Shown: positions 40,568-51,663, counted from the first letter of the stretch. The stretch: DNA of 64,000 nucleotides from Paracoccus jeotgali (GCF_002865605.1 NZ_CP025583.1:1406501-1470500); one strand, 5' to 3'. Program-made: numbers and translations. The notes: generated from the letters alone by a model not told the origin.

Positions 40568-41404
40568 ATGTCAAGCAGCGAAGCACCAGGGTTGATGACC
40601 GGCAAACGCGGCCTGATCATGGGTCTTGCCAACGACAAATCCATCGCCTGGGGGATCGCGAAAGCGCTTGCCGATCAGGGCGCGGAACTTGCCCTGTCCT
40701 ATCAGGGCGAGACGATGAAGAAACGCGCCGTGCCGCTGGCGGAGGAACTGGGCACGAAGATGCTGTTCGACTGCGATGTGGGGAACGAGGCCTCGGTCGC
40801 GGCGATGTTCGACGAGATCGCGCAGGGCTGGGGCAGCATGGACTTTCTGGTCCATGCCATCGGCTATTCCGACAAGACGCAGCTGCGCGGACGCTATGTC
40901 GACACCACGCATGACAACTTCATGAAGACGATGGACATCTCGGTCTATTCCTTCACGCTGGTCGCGCGTCACGCGGCGGCGCTGATGACCAAGGGCGGCA
41001 GCATGGTGACGCTGACCTATTACGGGGCCGAGCGCGTGATGCCGCATTACAACGTGATGGGGGTGGCCAAGGCCGCGCTCGAGGCGTCGGTGCGTTACAT
41101 GGCCGAGGATCTGGGCAAGGACAATATCCGCGTCAACGCGATCAGCGCCGGGCCCATCAAGACGCTGGCGGCCTCGGGGATCGGGGATTTCCGCTATATC
41201 CTGAAATGGAACGAGTTGAACTCGCCCCTGCGGCGCAACGTGACCCAGGACGAGGTCGGCAAATCCGCGCTGTATCTGCTGTCGGATCTGGGCAGCGGCG
41301 TCACCGGCGAGACGCATCACGTCGACGCCGGCTATCATCTGGTCGGGATGAAGGCCGTGGACGCGCCCGATATTGACGCCACCAACGGGCGCAAGGACGA
41401 CTGA
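40568..41404 (+). CDS. fabI: Enoyl-ACP reductase FabI (NADH)
   Basis: 278 residues; last reduction in each fatty acid elongation cycle and the usual triclosan target. SDR-like: GKRGLIMGLANDKSIAWGIA, FLVHAIGYSDKTQL and the FabI-type catalytic YxxxxxxK in YNVMGVAKAALEAS. RVNAISAGPIKTLAASGIGD follows. GGACGGAGAC stands before ATG 40568. The following LysE-family gene may start within its last 32 nt. Confidence 0.97.
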   Translation: MSSSEAPGLMTGKRGLIMGLANDKSIAWGIAKALADQGAELALSYQGETMKKRAVPLAEELGTKMLFDCDVGNEASVAAMFDEIAQGWGSMDFLVHAIGYSDKTQLRGRYVDTTHDNFMKTMDISVYSFTLVARHAAALMTKGGSMVTLTYYGAERVMPHYNVMGVAKAALEASVRYMAEDLGKDNIRVNAISAGPIKTLAASGIGDFRYILKWNELNSPLRRNVTQDEVGKSALYLLSDLGSGVTGETHHVDAGYHLVGMKAVDAPDIDATNGRKDD

Positions 41405-42014
41405 ACTGGACGGTTTGGCCCCCTATCTGGCGCTGATCGGGGCGATGACGCTGGCGATCCTGTCGCCCGGCCCGGCGATCATCTCGGCCATCCAGACCGC
41501 GTTTTCGCGCGGGCGCGAGGTCGCGATGCCCTATGGCATGGGGCTGGCCTTTGGTGCCTCGCTGTGGGGAGCTTTCGCGCTGGCCGGTCTGGCGGTGGTC
41601 TTCGCGCTGCACCCAGAGCTTTATCGCGGCGTCAAGCTGCTGGGCGGGCTGTATCTGCTGTGGATGGCGCAGGGGTTGTGGCGCGCGGCGACGCAGCCTT
41701 TGCCCGATGCCGCCGAAAAGCGCTTTGGCCGGGGCTTCTTCGGTGGCGTGCTGCTGAACCTGTCGAACCCGAAACCGGCGCTGTTCTACTCCGCGCTGCT
41801 CTTGTCGCTGTTTCCGGGGCCGCTGACACTGGGGCGGCAGGCGTCGATCTATGCGACGGCGCTGACGACCGAGCTGTTCTGGTATGCGGCGGTCGTCACG
41901 GCCATGTCGACGGTGGCCATGCGGCGGCGCTATTTCGACGCGAAATTCTGGATCGACCGGATCGCTTCGGTGGCACTGGGCCTGCTGGGTCTGGCGCTGA
42001 TCTTCAACAACTGA
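41373..42014 (+). CDS. LysE/RhtB-family amino acid exporter
   Basis: 213 residues with about six membrane helices. LysE marks: LSPGPAIISAIQTAFSRGR near the N-terminus, GMGLAFGASLWGAFALAGL, KLLGGLYLLWMAQGLWR and GGVLLNLSNPKPALFYSALL. It exports an unidentified amino acid or related metabolite. If the ATG at 41373 is used it overlaps fabI by 32 nt; a TTG at 41415 just after the fabI stop is an alternative and would lose only 14 residues. Followed 9 nt later by gpt. Confidence 0.88.
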   Translation: MTPPTGARTTELDGLAPYLALIGAMTLAILSPGPAIISAIQTAFSRGREVAMPYGMGLAFGASLWGAFALAGLAVVFALHPELYRGVKLLGGLYLLWMAQGLWRAATQPLPDAAEKRFGRGFFGGVLLNLSNPKPALFYSALLLSLFPGPLTLGRQASIYATALTTELFWYAAVVTAMSTVAMRRRYFDAKFWIDRIASVALGLLGLALIFNN

Positions 42015-42023
42015 GAGGCTTAG

Positions 42024-42530
42024 ATGACCGACGCAGACCTTCTGCCGCATGAAAAGGGTTTCCATGTCAGCTGGGACCAGCTGCACCGCGACGCGCGCGC
42101 GCTGGCATGGCGGCTGGACGGGCGCGAATGGCGCGCCATAGTGGGCGTGACGCGGGGCGGCATGGTGCCCGCGATGATCGTCGCGCGCGAGCTGGACATC
42201 CGCACCATCGACACCATCTCGATCCGGTCCTATCGCGGGGTCGCTGCCGAGGCCGATCAGAGCGAGCTGCAATTGCTGAAGCGCCCCGATGCCGAGCTGA
42301 TGGGCGATGGCGACGGGATCCTGGTCGTCGACGATCTGGTCGATTCCGGCCGCACGCTGGAACTGATCCGCGAGATGTATCCCAAGGCGCATTTCGCCAC
42401 CGTCTATGCCAAGCCCAAGGGCAAGCCGATGGTCCAGACCTATGTGACCGAGGTCAGCCAGGACACCTGGATCTTCTTTCCCTGGGATATGGCGCTGCAA
42501 TATGTCCGGCCCTATCGCGGCGAGGATTAA
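42024..42530 (+). CDS. gpt: Xanthine (guanine) phosphoribosyltransferase
   Basis: 168 residues, type I PRTase. Salvages xanthine/guanine with PRPP. Matches: [38 protein letters not shown], the PRPP loop [36 protein letters not shown] and WIFFPWD at the base-binding C-terminus, all as in E. coli Gpt. GAGAGGCTTAG precedes the ATG. Confidence 0.95.
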   Translation: MTDADLLPHEKGFHVSWDQLHRDARALAWRLDGREWRAIVGVTRGGMVPAMIVARELDIRTIDTISIRSYRGVAAEADQSELQLLKRPDAELMGDGDGILVVDDLVDSGRTLELIREMYPKAHFATVYAKPKGKPMVQTYVTEVSQDTWIFFPWDMALQYVRPYRGED

Positions 42531-42677
42531 GGCGCGCCGCAATCGCTGGCGCCGTCAGGGCGGGCGCGGATTACGCGCTCGTTTCATCGGTTCGGGGAAC
42601 TGATCGGGGGTTGGGGAATTGATTGCGCAACGGGGTCGCCGCGTCGGCTCCCGGATTTGAATGAGGAGATGTTCGAT

Positions 42678-43943
42678 ATGCGCAAGATTTTGCTGACCAC
42701 CGCCCTCGTGCTGCCGATTTCGGGAATGGCCTTTGCCCAGTCCTCTGAAACTCCGCCGCCGACCTCGGCCGATACCACGACCACCCAGGCCCCGGCCACC
42801 ACGCCTGATGCGACCACCACGACCGCCGGCGAAGCCGCGAACGAGGCCGCAGATGATGCAGCCGACGCCGCTGGCGACGCAGCCGACGCCACCGCCGATG
42901 CGGTCGAGGCGACCGGCGATGCCGCTGCCGACGCGGCCGACGAGGTGACCCCCGATGCAGATGTGGACGTGACGACCGACACCACGCCTGACGCAGCGGC
43001 GACCACCACCGACGTGACCACTACGACGGACGCGGCGACCGCCGACGCCACGACGGAAACCGGCATTGCCGGCATGGACACCGAGGTTGCGGCCGATGCC
43101 GACGCCACGGCCGACATGGACACCACCGCCGATCCGATGGTGCCCGCCGACCCGACCGCGCCGGCCGAGGTTCAGGACACCGCCGCGGACGCCACGGCGC
43201 TGGAAGCCGAGATGGCCAGCAGCGACAAAATCGTGCGTGAGCAGGCGCCGAACGAGCTGCGCGTCGACTGGATCAACGGCTCGAACGTGACCGGCACCGA
43301 CAACGCGACCGTCGGGCAGGTGCGTGACTTGATTGTCGATACCGAGAACGGCCACCTGATCGCCGCGATCATCGGTGTGGGCGGCTTCCTTGGGATTGGT
43401 GAAAAGCAGATCGCCGTGCCGATCGACCGTCTGCGGATCAATTATGACGCTCAGCAGATCACGACCGAGCTGACCAAGGACGAGGCCAAGGCCGCGCCCG
43501 AATACCGCTTCCGCGACCGCGAGGCCGCGCCTGCGGCGGCACCTGCCGGCACCGACCCGGCGGCCATGCCCGCAGACACTGCGCCTGCCACGGATGCAGC
43601 CATGCCGGCTGACACCACCGCCACCGACATGCCCGCAGACACCGCCCCGGCGGCTGACATGACCCCTGCGGACACGGCGACGGACGCCACGGCGGCTGAC
43701 ACCACGGCCGCGGTCACCATGCCCGCTGACGGCACGGTTGACACCGCGGCCCCGGCCGACACCACTGATGCGGCGACCACCGACGCCGCCGCCACGGATG
43801 CAGCGGCTGACGCCGATGCCGACGCGACGGCTGATGTCGATGCGGATGTCGATGCAGACGCGGATGCCGATGCGGATGCCGATGCGGATGCAGAGACGAC
43901 CGACGCTACCGATCCGAACGCGACTCCGGCCCCGGCGAACTGA
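42678..43943 (+). CDS. Secreted PRC-barrel protein with long Ala/Asp/Thr low-complexity flanks
   Basis: 421 residues. Signal peptide MRKILLTTALVLPISGMAFA, cleavage before Gln21. A single PRC-barrel domain lies near 191-280 (RVDWINGSNVTG, TVGQVRDLIVDTENGHLIAA, GVGGFLGIGEKQIAVPID). It is flanked by about 165 residues of Ala/Asp/Thr repeats in front and about 140 behind, with D-A dipeptide runs near the end. Highly acidic and probably disordered, so periplasmic or surface-associated. GAGGAG (42663-42668) fits ATG 42678; an in-frame ATG at 42669 abuts the Shine-Dalgarno. PRC proteins with such flanks occur in Rhodobacteraceae; function unknown. Confidence 0.85.
   Translation: MRKILLTTALVLPISGMAFAQSSETPPPTSADTTTTQAPATTPDATTTTAGEAANEAADDAADAAGDAADATADAVEATGDAAADAADEVTPDADVDVTTDTTPDAAATTTDVTTTTDAATADATTETGIAGMDTEVAADADATADMDTTADPMVPADPTAPAEVQDTAADATALEAEMASSDKIVREQAPNELRVDWINGSNVTGTDNATVGQVRDLIVDTENGHLIAAIIGVGGFLGIGEKQIAVPIDRLRINYDAQQITTELTKDEAKAAPEYRFRDREAAPAAAPAGTDPAAMPADTAPATDAAMPADTTATDMPADTAPAADMTPADTATDATAADTTAAVTMPADGTVDTAAPADTTDAATTDAAATDAAADADADATADVDADVDADADADADADADAETTDATDPNATPAPAN
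43806..43900 (+). repeat. Short tandem GATGC(G/C/A) repeats inside the PRC-barrel gene
   Basis: About 15 imperfect copies of a 6 bp unit (GATGCG, GATGTC, GATGCC, GACGCG) encode alternating Asp-Ala/Asp-Val. Such repeats are prone to in-frame length change. Confidence 0.8.
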
Positions 43944-43967
43944 TCGGGCCAAGGCTGTGACAAAAGC

Positions 43968-43995
43968 AAAGGGCGGTCCTCGGACCGCCCTTTTT
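43968..43995. terminator. Bidirectional terminator between the PRC-barrel gene and trpE
   Basis: Perfect 12 bp stem AAAGGGCGGTCC (43968-43979) with GGACCGCCCTTT (43982-43993), continuing into TTTTT on the plus strand. The A-run on the left gives a U-run for trpE transcripts on the other strand. Confidence 0.9.
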
Positions 43996-44029
43996 CCGTT
44001 GCTCGAATCCTGCGCTAACGCCCGACCCG

Positions 44030-45544
44030 TCAGCCGTTCCCGCGCGTGAACTGCGCCGCCCCCTCCGCCGCGCGCAGCAGGGCGCGGGATTTGTTGAGCG
44101 TCTCCTGATACTCGGCCTCGGGGTCGCTGTCATAGACGACGCCGCCGCCGGCCTGGATGTAAAGCTGCCGGTCCTTGATCACGCCGGTCCGCAGCGCGAT
44201 GCACATGTCCATCTCGCCATTGGCGGCGAAATAGCCCACCGCCCCGCCATAGACGCCGCGCTTTTCGGGCTCCAGCTCGTCGATGATCTGCATCGCCCGC
44301 ACCTTGGGCGCGCCCGAGACGGTGCCCGCCGGCAGGCCCGCCAGCAGCGCCGACAGCGCGTCCTCGCCCTCGCGCAGCTCACCCACCACGTTCGACACGA
44401 TATGCATGACATGGCTATAGCGTTCGATGACGAATTGCTCGGTCGGCTGCACCGTCCCGATGCGCGAGACCCGCCCGACATCGTTGCGGCCCAGATCGAG
44501 CAGCATCAGGTGCTCGGCCAGCTCCTTCGGATCAGCCAGCAGATCAGCTTCCAGCGCGCGGTCCTCGGCCTCGGTCTGGCCGCGCGGGCGGGTGCCGGCG
44601 ATGGGACGGATCGTCACCTGCCCGTCACGCAGCCGCACGAGGATTTCGGGGCTGGCGCCGACGATCTGGAACCCGCCCTCTTCCGGGGCGAGGTTCAGGA
44701 AGAACATGAAGGGCGAGGGGTTGGTGCGCCGCAGGCTGCGATACAGCGAAAACGGCGGCAGCGGAAAATCCAGCGCCCAACGCTGCGCCGGCACGACCTG
44801 AAAGATATCGCCCGCGCGGATATAGTCGCGCGCCGTCTCGACCGCCTGCCGATAGCCGTCTGGGGTGAAGTTCGAGCGCGGCTCGCCCACCGACAGCGCC
44901 TGCCCCATCTCGCGCGGTTCCTGCGGCATCCGGTCAAGGCTGCGCAGCGCGTCCGACAGCCGCTCGGCCGCCTGCGCATAGGCGGCGCGGGGGTTGGTGG
45001 CCTCGTCATGCCAGACCGGCGCGCAGAGCGTCACCTCGCCCTTGACCCCGTCCAGCACCGCCACGACCGAGGGCCGCAGCAGCATCGCGTCGGGCAGGTT
45101 GATCGGGTCGGGGTTCACATCCGGCAGATCCTCGACCAGCCGCACCATGTCATAGCCGAGATAGCCGAACAGCCCCGCCGCCGCCGCCGGCACGTCCTGC
45201 GGCATGTCGATGCGGCTTTCCGCGATCAGCGCGCGCAGGCTGTCGAGCGCAGGCCGGGGGTCGTCCTGATACGCCTCGCTATAGCGTGCGGCGCGGTTGA
45301 TCCGCGCCTGACCGTCGCGACATTCCCAGATCAGGTCGGGCTTCATGCCGATGATCGAATAGCGCCCGCGCAGCTCGCCGCCGGTCACGCTTTCCAGCAC
45401 GAAACTGTTCGGCGCGGCCTCGGCCAGCTTCAGCATCAGGCTGACCGGCGTGTCCAGATCGGCGGCGAGCCGCGCGGTCAACAGCTGGTTCTGCCCGGCC
45501 TGCCAGCCTTGGGCAAAAGCGGGATAGTCGGGACTGATCTGCAT
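44030..45544 (-). CDS. trpE: Anthranilate synthase component I
   Basis: 504 residues; makes anthranilate from chorismate with ammonia supplied by TrpG. N-terminal regulatory region with the tryptophan-binding LESVTGGELRGRYSIIG-type motif, then the chorismate-binding domain: GDIFQVVPAQRW, NPSPFMFFLNL, GASPEILVRLRDG, TRPRGQTEAEDRALEADLL, DLGRNDVGRVSRIG and SGAPKVRAMQIIDELEP. The start lies 3 nt after the ppiD stop, leaving no room for a leader peptide or attenuator. It is transcribed away from trpG-trpD-trpC. Confidence 0.97.
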   Translation of the reverse strand: MQISPDYPAFAQGWQAGQNQLLTARLAADLDTPVSLMLKLAEAAPNSFVLESVTGGELRGRYSIIGMKPDLIWECRDGQARINRAARYSEAYQDDPRPALDSLRALIAESRIDMPQDVPAAAAGLFGYLGYDMVRLVEDLPDVNPDPINLPDAMLLRPSVVAVLDGVKGEVTLCAPVWHDEATNPRAAYAQAAERLSDALRSLDRMPQEPREMGQALSVGEPRSNFTPDGYRQAVETARDYIRAGDIFQVVPAQRWALDFPLPPFSLYRSLRRTNPSPFMFFLNLAPEEGGFQIVGASPEILVRLRDGQVTIRPIAGTRPRGQTEAEDRALEADLLADPKELAEHLMLLDLGRNDVGRVSRIGTVQPTEQFVIERYSHVMHIVSNVVGELREGEDALSALLAGLPAGTVSGAPKVRAMQIIDELEPEKRGVYGGAVGYFAANGEMDMCIALRTGVIKDRQLYIQAGGGVVYDSDPEAEYQETLNKSRALLRAAEGAAQFTRGNG

Positions 45545-45547
45545 GGC

Positions 45548-47464
45548 CTACATCTGCGATTCGACCGAGGCGATGGCCGCCTGGTTCAGGGTGACGCCGT
45601 TCCGTTCCTGCGCCGCGCGCGCATAATAGTCATAGAAATCGGCCTGCAGCGACTGGCCCAGCCGGCTTTCGGCGCGCGCCACGATCTCGCCCGCTTCGCC
45701 CTGCGACAGATCGGCGGGGATGATCTTGTCCACACGAACAAGCGCCACCCGGCCGGCATCATCGACGATCTCGGTCTCGCCCTCGTCCAGCGTGAACGCC
45801 TCGGGGATCAGCCGGGGCGGGGCCGCTTCCAGCCAGCCATCGCGCAGCAGCCCGGCCTCGGTCTGCCAGACCAGTTGCGCGGGCTGCGCTTCGCTCTCCG
45901 GCGCTTCGCTTGCGGCATCGGTGCCATCGGTCGCAGGGGTCGCCTCGGCGCCCGGCATGGTGCTGGACACGGCGTCCAGCTTGCGCTCTTCGGCCAGCGC
46001 CAGAAGCTGACGATGCGCCTCGCTTTGCGCCCAGTCGGCGGCGACCTTTTCGCGCACCTCCTCGAAGGGGATCAGCGTCGGCGGCACGATCTCGTCGAGT
46101 CGCAGGGCGAAGATGCCGCCGTCTTCCAGCTCGAACAGCTCGGGGAAGTCACGCTCGCTGACGGCGGCCGCCTGCTCGCGAAAGCTGGGATAGCCACCGA
46201 TCTCGCCCGGACCGGCCTCATCAGCGGCGGTCCATTCGATCTCGGCCAGCGTCATCTCGGTTTCTTCGGCGACCTGTTCCAGCGTCGCACCGCCGGCCAG
46301 CATGTCCTCGATCTGTGGGGCCTGATCGCTGATGATCCGGCGCGCGCGGGCGGCGGCGGCCTCGGCCCGCAACTCGGGCAAGGCGTCCTCATAGCTGACC
46401 TCGACTGGATCGAGGATCGCATTCACGGAAAACAGCGCCGGGCCCAGATCGGTGTCGACGGGGCCGACCACGCCATTATCCTCGGCGGCAAAGACCGGCC
46501 CGGCGGCGGCGCCAAGCTCGGCCTCGGTCATCTCGCCCAGGTCGGTGTCCTGCAGGGTCAGGCCGCGTTCGATGGCAAGTTGTTCGAAATTCGCCTCGCC
46601 CGCCTCGATACGGGCCTTGGCGGCCTGCGCGGCCTCGGCGCCTTCATAGACCAGACGCCCGACCATGCGGCGCGCGGGCTGGTGATATTCGTCGGCCTTC
46701 GCGTCATACAGCTCGCGCAGCGCTGTTTCGTCCAGTTCCACCTGCTCGGCCAGCATCTCGGGCGTCAGCCAGACATAGCTGATCCGCCGGGCTTCCGGCG
46801 CGGTGAAACGGTCGGCATTGGCCTTGTGCCAGGATTGCAGGATCTCGTCATCGGCCGGGCGCACCGGCGCGGGCAGATCGGCGGCGGTCAGTTCCAGCCA
46901 CGAGATGTCGCGCTTTTCCAGCCGCCATTTCGCCGCGCGCTCGATCAGTGCCTGCGGCGGCGTGACACCTGACACCACCGCCTCGGCGAGGATCTCGCGG
47001 GCGATTTCGTTGCGGATATCACGCTCGAAGCGGTCCTCGGTCAGGCCCTGACGGCGCAGCACCTCGCCATAGGCGGCGCGGTCGAACCCGCCCGGCCCCT
47101 GAAACGCCCCGGCGGCGGTGATCGCCTCGGCCACGGCGCGGTCCCCGACCGAGAGGCCCGCCTGCCGCGCCTCTTCGGTCAGCGCGGCATTGCCGAAAAG
47201 CTGCGCCTGAACGGCCTGCGTCAGCCCCATGGCGCGCGCTTCCTCGATGGTGAAACGCTGGCCGGTCTGGCGGGTGATGTTGTCCATCTGGCCGCGCAAG
47301 GCGTTGTAATAGCTTTGGGTATCGACCTTGGTCTCGCCCACGCGGCCGATCTCGGTCTGGCCGCCGGTAAAGCTGGTCACGCCGAACCCGCCCAGCCCAA
47401 GCAGCAGCAAGCCCATCAGAATCCAGACGATCGTGGATTTGCCCTTGGTGCGCAGGTTCTTCAT
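45548..47464 (-). CDS. ppiD: Peptidyl-prolyl cis-trans isomerase D (PpiD/SurA-like periplasmic foldase)
   Basis: 638 residues. N-terminal cytoplasmic stub and one membrane anchor (TIVWILMGLLLLGLGGFGV), then a SurA-N-like chaperone region (TRQTGQRFTIEEARAMGL) and a PPIC-type domain (RMVGRLVYEGAEAAQAAKAR, ANFEQLAIERG). It helps outer-membrane and periplasmic proteins fold as they leave the translocon. It precedes trpE, an order I recall from relatives. A Thr/Ala/Ser-rich linker lies near 505-535. Confidence 0.9.
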   Translation of the reverse strand: MKNLRTKGKSTIVWILMGLLLLGLGGFGVTSFTGGQTEIGRVGETKVDTQSYYNALRGQMDNITRQTGQRFTIEEARAMGLTQAVQAQLFGNAALTEEARQAGLSVGDRAVAEAITAAGAFQGPGGFDRAAYGEVLRRQGLTEDRFERDIRNEIAREILAEAVVSGVTPPQALIERAAKWRLEKRDISWLELTAADLPAPVRPADDEILQSWHKANADRFTAPEARRISYVWLTPEMLAEQVELDETALRELYDAKADEYHQPARRMVGRLVYEGAEAAQAAKARIEAGEANFEQLAIERGLTLQDTDLGEMTEAELGAAAGPVFAAEDNGVVGPVDTDLGPALFSVNAILDPVEVSYEDALPELRAEAAAARARRIISDQAPQIEDMLAGGATLEQVAEETEMTLAEIEWTAADEAGPGEIGGYPSFREQAAAVSERDFPELFELEDGGIFALRLDEIVPPTLIPFEEVREKVAADWAQSEAHRQLLALAEERKLDAVSSTMPGAEATPATDGTDAASEAPESEAQPAQLVWQTEAGLLRDGWLEAAPPRLIPEAFTLDEGETEIVDDAGRVALVRVDKIIPADLSQGEAGEIVARAESRLGQSLQADFYDYYARAAQERNGVTLNQAAIASVESQM

Positions 47465-47592
47465 GCGTCATGTCCCTTGTTCTGGTCAGGCAGGGTTGTA
47501 GGGCGGGGGCCGCCCCGCTTCAAGGCCGGCCTTGGGTTATAGGCCGGGCTTCGGCGGAGTGCGCTCGACTCACGGATCTCGCGGCAAGGTCA

Positions 47593-48471
<879 letters not shown>

Positions 48472-48572
48472 TCCCGTCCCGTTCCCGTCGCGCGACGGCT
48501 TGCCCCGCCCCGCCATTTCGCACATCTATAAGGCCAGATCCCGGCGGGTTCACCCCATTTCGCGACGATGAC

Positions 48573-49163
48573 ATGATCCTTCTTATCGACAATTACGACA
48601 GCTTTACCTGGAACCTCGTCCATTACCTGGGCGAAGAGGGGGCCGAGGTCGAGGTGCGGCGCAATGACAGCCTCTCGGTCGCCGAGGCGCTGGCGCTGAA
48701 ACCGGACGGCATCGTCATCTCGCCCGGTCCCTGCGATCCGGCGCGGGCGGGGATCTGTGTCGAGCTGATCCGCGCGGTCGCGCAGGACGGGCGGGTGCCG
48801 CTGCTGGGCGTTTGCCTTGGCCATCAGGCGATCGCCGAGGCGTTCGGCGGACGGATCGTGCGCGCCGACCGCATCCTGCATGGCAAGGTCGACGACATCC
48901 ACCATGACTCGGCTGGCGTTTTCGAGGCCCTGCCCTCGCCCCTGCGCGCCACGCGCTATCATTCGCTGACGGTGGCGCCGGACAGCCTGCCCGACTGCCT
49001 GCGCGTCACCGCACGCTCTGGCGACGGGACGATCATGGGGATCCTCCACCGCGACCTGCCGATCGAGGGGGTGCAGTTCCACCCCGAATCCATCGCCTCG
49101 GAACACGGCCACCAGATGATCCGCCGTTTTCTGGACCGCTGCCGCCAGCCCGAAACCGCATGA
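48573..49163 (+). CDS. trpG: Anthranilate synthase component II (glutamine amidotransferase)
   Basis: 196 residues. Class I glutaminase: [20 protein letters not shown], the oxyanion [12 protein letters not shown], nucleophile Cys in [17 protein letters not shown], and the His/Glu pair in [14 protein letters not shown]. It supplies ammonia to TrpE. ATG 48573 begins the conserved fold, though the same frame stays open 438 bp upstream. The stop overlaps trpD by 4 nt. Confidence 0.97.
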   Translation: MILLIDNYDSFTWNLVHYLGEEGAEVEVRRNDSLSVAEALALKPDGIVISPGPCDPARAGICVELIRAVAQDGRVPLLGVCLGHQAIAEAFGGRIVRADRILHGKVDDIHHDSAGVFEALPSPLRATRYHSLTVAPDSLPDCLRVTARSGDGTIMGILHRDLPIEGVQFHPESIASEHGHQMIRRFLDRCRQPETA

Positions 49164-50209
49164 GCCGTCCCATGACACCCCGCACCAGCACCGATATCCG
49201 CCCGCTGATCGGGCTCGCCGCGGAACGTCCGCTGACCGAGACCGAGGCCGCTGGCGCCTTCGCCGCGCTGTTCGAGGGCAAGGCCACGCCGGCCCAGATC
49301 GGCGGGCTGCTGATGGCGATGCGGGTGCGCGGCGAGACCGTGGACGAGATGGCCGCCGCCACCGCCGCCATGCGCTCGCGCATGCACCGGATCAAAGCGC
49401 CGGCGGGGGCGGTCGATATCGTCGGTACCGGCGGCGACGGGCGCAAGACGCTGAACATCTCGACCGCCGCGGCACTGGTCGTCGCGGGGGCCGGCGTGCC
49501 GGTCGCCAAGCACGGCAACAAGGCGCTGTCCTCGCGGTCGGGCTCCGCCGATGCGCTGACCGAGCTGGGCATCAACATCATGGCGACGCCCGAGCAATCG
49601 GGGCAGGCGCTGGCGGCCGAGGGGCTGTGTTTCATGATGGCCACGGTCCACCACCCCGCCATGCGCCATGTCGGCGCGGCGCGGGCAGAGCTGGGGACGC
49701 GGACGATCTTCAACCTGCTGGGGCCGATGACGAATCCCGCGGGCGTCACACGGCAGTTGACCGGCACCTTCGACGCCGCCTGGTGCCGCCCTATGGCCGA
49801 GACGCTGCGGGCCCTCGGCTCCGAACATGTCTGGCTGGTCCATGGCAGCGACGGCACGGATGAGCTGGCCATTTCGGGCGACAGCTTTGTGGTCGAGATG
49901 AAGGACGGGGTGATCCGCGAATTCACCGTCACGCCCGAGGATGCGGGCCTGCCGCGTCATGATTTCAGCGAGATCGTCGGCGGAGACGCCGCCCATAACG
50001 CCGCCGCCGCGCGGGCGGTTCTGGACGGGGCACGGAACGCCTATCGCGACGCGGTGATCCTGAACGCGGCCGCCACGCTGCTGGTCGCGGGCCGGGCCGG
50101 CGATCTGCGCGAGGGGGCGGCGCTTGCCGGAGACAGCCTCGACAGCGGCGCCGCGCGCGCCCGGCTAGACGGGCTGATCCGCGCCGTGCCGCCGGCCGAA
50201 CAGCCGTGA
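49160..50209 (+). CDS. trpD: Anthranilate phosphoribosyltransferase
   Basis: 349 residues; second committed step in tryptophan synthesis. PRPP site [38 protein letters not shown], and [23 protein letters not shown] overlaps the trpG stop; the trpD stop overlaps the GTG start of ung (GTGA). Confidence 0.97.
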   Translation: MSRPMTPRTSTDIRPLIGLAAERPLTETEAAGAFAALFEGKATPAQIGGLLMAMRVRGETVDEMAAATAAMRSRMHRIKAPAGAVDIVGTGGDGRKTLNISTAAALVVAGAGVPVAKHGNKALSSRSGSADALTELGINIMATPEQSGQALAAEGLCFMMATVHHPAMRHVGAARAELGTRTIFNLLGPMTNPAGVTRQLTGTFDAAWCRPMAETLRALGSEHVWLVHGSDGTDELAISGDSFVVEMKDGVIREFTVTPEDAGLPRHDFSEIVGGDAAHNAAAARAVLDGARNAYRDAVILNAAATLLVAGRAGDLREGAALAGDSLDSGAARARLDGLIRAVPPAEQP

Positions 50210-50865
50210 CCCCGCCCGAAGCCTGGGCGCATCTGGCCTTTTTCCGCGACGACTGGCCGGGAATTGCTGGACGACTGTACGGCCAAGCCTTCCTGCCCGG
50301 ACCGCAGGCCATCTTTCGTGCCTTGACACTGACCGCGCCGGACGATGTGCGAGTCGTGATCCTCGGCCAAGACCCCTATCCGACACCCGGCCACGCCGAT
50401 GGTCTGGCGTTTTCGGTCGCCCCCGGCGTCGCGCCGCCGCGATCCCTTGCCAATATTTTCAAAGAGATGCAGGACGATCTTGGCGCCCATCCTTCGACCG
50501 GCGATCTGTCGCATTGGGCGCGACAAGGCGTGCTGCTGCTGAACACGGCGCTGTCGGTGCCGCAGGGTCAGGCCGGCGGCCATGCCGGCTGGGGCTGGGA
50601 CCGCCTCGCCCGCGATGCGGTGGCCGAGGCGCAGCGCCACCGGCCGCTGGCCTTCATCATCTGGGGCAACCATGCCCGCAAGGCGCTGAACGGCCTGCCC
50701 CGCCCGCAGGATCTGGCGCTGGCCAGCGCCCACCCCTCGCCACTCTCGGCGCGGCGGGGGTTCTTTGGCTCGCGTCCCTTCTCGCAGGTGAATCAATGGC
50801 TGGATGCGCAGGGCTCGGCACCGATCGACTGGGCGGGGCTTCAAACCTCTGACCCCAAGGGATAA
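50206..50865 (+). CDS. ung: Uracil-DNA glycosylase (family 1)
   Basis: 219 residues; excises uracil from DNA. Family 1 motifs are intact: [20 protein letters not shown] (catalytic Asp and Tyr) and [20 protein letters not shown] (catalytic His and DNA-intercalating loop); the LLNTALSV motif is also present. Start is GTG 50206, overlapping the trpD stop (GTGA). Its neighbours are trpD and trpC, so it is expressed from the trp operon. Confidence 0.95.
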   Translation: MTPPEAWAHLAFFRDDWPGIAGRLYGQAFLPGPQAIFRALTLTAPDDVRVVILGQDPYPTPGHADGLAFSVAPGVAPPRSLANIFKEMQDDLGAHPSTGDLSHWARQGVLLLNTALSVPQGQAGGHAGWGWDRLARDAVAEAQRHRPLAFIIWGNHARKALNGLPRPQDLALASAHPSPLSARRGFFGSRPFSQVNQWLDAQGSAPIDWAGLQTSDPKG

Positions 50866-50874
50866 GGTCGTGGC

Positions 50875-51663
50875 ATGGATATTCTGGACAAGATCAAGCA
50901 CTACAAGCTCGATGAAATCGCCGAGGCGCGGGCCGCACGCCCCCTCGCCCTGATCGAGGCCGAGGCCCGCGCCGCGCCGCCCGTCCGGGGCTTCGCCGCC
51001 GCGCTAGATGCGCGCGCCGCGGACGGCTATGCGCTGATCGCCGAAATCAAGAAGGCCAGCCCCTCGAAAGGCGTCATCCGCGAGGATTTCGACCCGCCCG
51101 CCTTCGCCCGCGCCTATCGCGACGGCGGCGCCGCCTGCCTGTCGGTGCTGACCGACCGCCCCAGCTTTCAGGGCGCGCCAGAGTTTCTCTCCGCGGCGCG
51201 CGAGGCCAGCGGCCTGCCGGTTCTGCGCAAGGATTTCATGTTCGACCCCTATCAGGTGGCCGAGGCCCGGTCCTGGGGCGCGGATGCGATCCTGATCATC
51301 ATGGCCGCGGTCGAGGACGCTTTGGCCGCCGAACTTGAAGACGCCGCGAGACACTGGGGCATGGATGTTCTGATCGAGGTCCATGACCGCGCCGAACTGG
51401 ACCGCGCCTTGCGGCTGACCTCGCCGCTGATCGGGGTAAACAACCGCAATCTCAAGAGCTTCGAGCTTGATCTTGCCGTGACCGAGACGCTGGCCCCGCA
51501 TATCCCCGCCGACCGTCATCTGGTCTGCGAAAGCGGCCTGTTCACCACCGCTGATCTCGACCGCATGGCCGCGGTCGGCGCCCGCCGTTTCCTTGTCGGG
51601 GAAAGCCTGATGCGCCAGCCCGACCTGACCCTCGCCACCCGTCAACTGCTTGGTGCCGCATGA
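50875..51663 (+). CDS. trpC: Indole-3-glycerol phosphate synthase
   Basis: 262 residues, TIM barrel, monofunctional (no TrpF fused). [20 protein letters not shown] with the catalytic lysine, [29 protein letters not shown], and [14 protein letters not shown]. Starts 9 nt after the ung stop; its stop overlaps moaC by 4 nt. trpF, trpB and trpA are not in the window. Confidence 0.97.
   Translation: MDILDKIKHYKLDEIAEARAARPLALIEAEARAAPPVRGFAAALDARAADGYALIAEIKKASPSKGVIREDFDPPAFARAYRDGGAACLSVLTDRPSFQGAPEFLSAAREASGLPVLRKDFMFDPYQVAEARSWGADAILIIMAAVEDALAAELEDAARHWGMDVLIEVHDRAELDRALRLTSPLIGVNNRNLKSFELDLAVTETLAPHIPADRHLVCESGLFTTADLDRMAAVGARRFLVGESLMRQPDLTLATRQLLGAA

Noticed and set aside
43806..43900. 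Tandem repeats that could suggest a CRISPR or VNTR
   Set aside because: Unit is 6 bp in frame inside a gene, with no spacers and no cas genes. It is a coding low-complexity repeat.
45545..45600. trp leader peptide or attenuator before trpE
   Set aside because: trpE begins 3 nt after the ppiD stop, so no leader is possible there.
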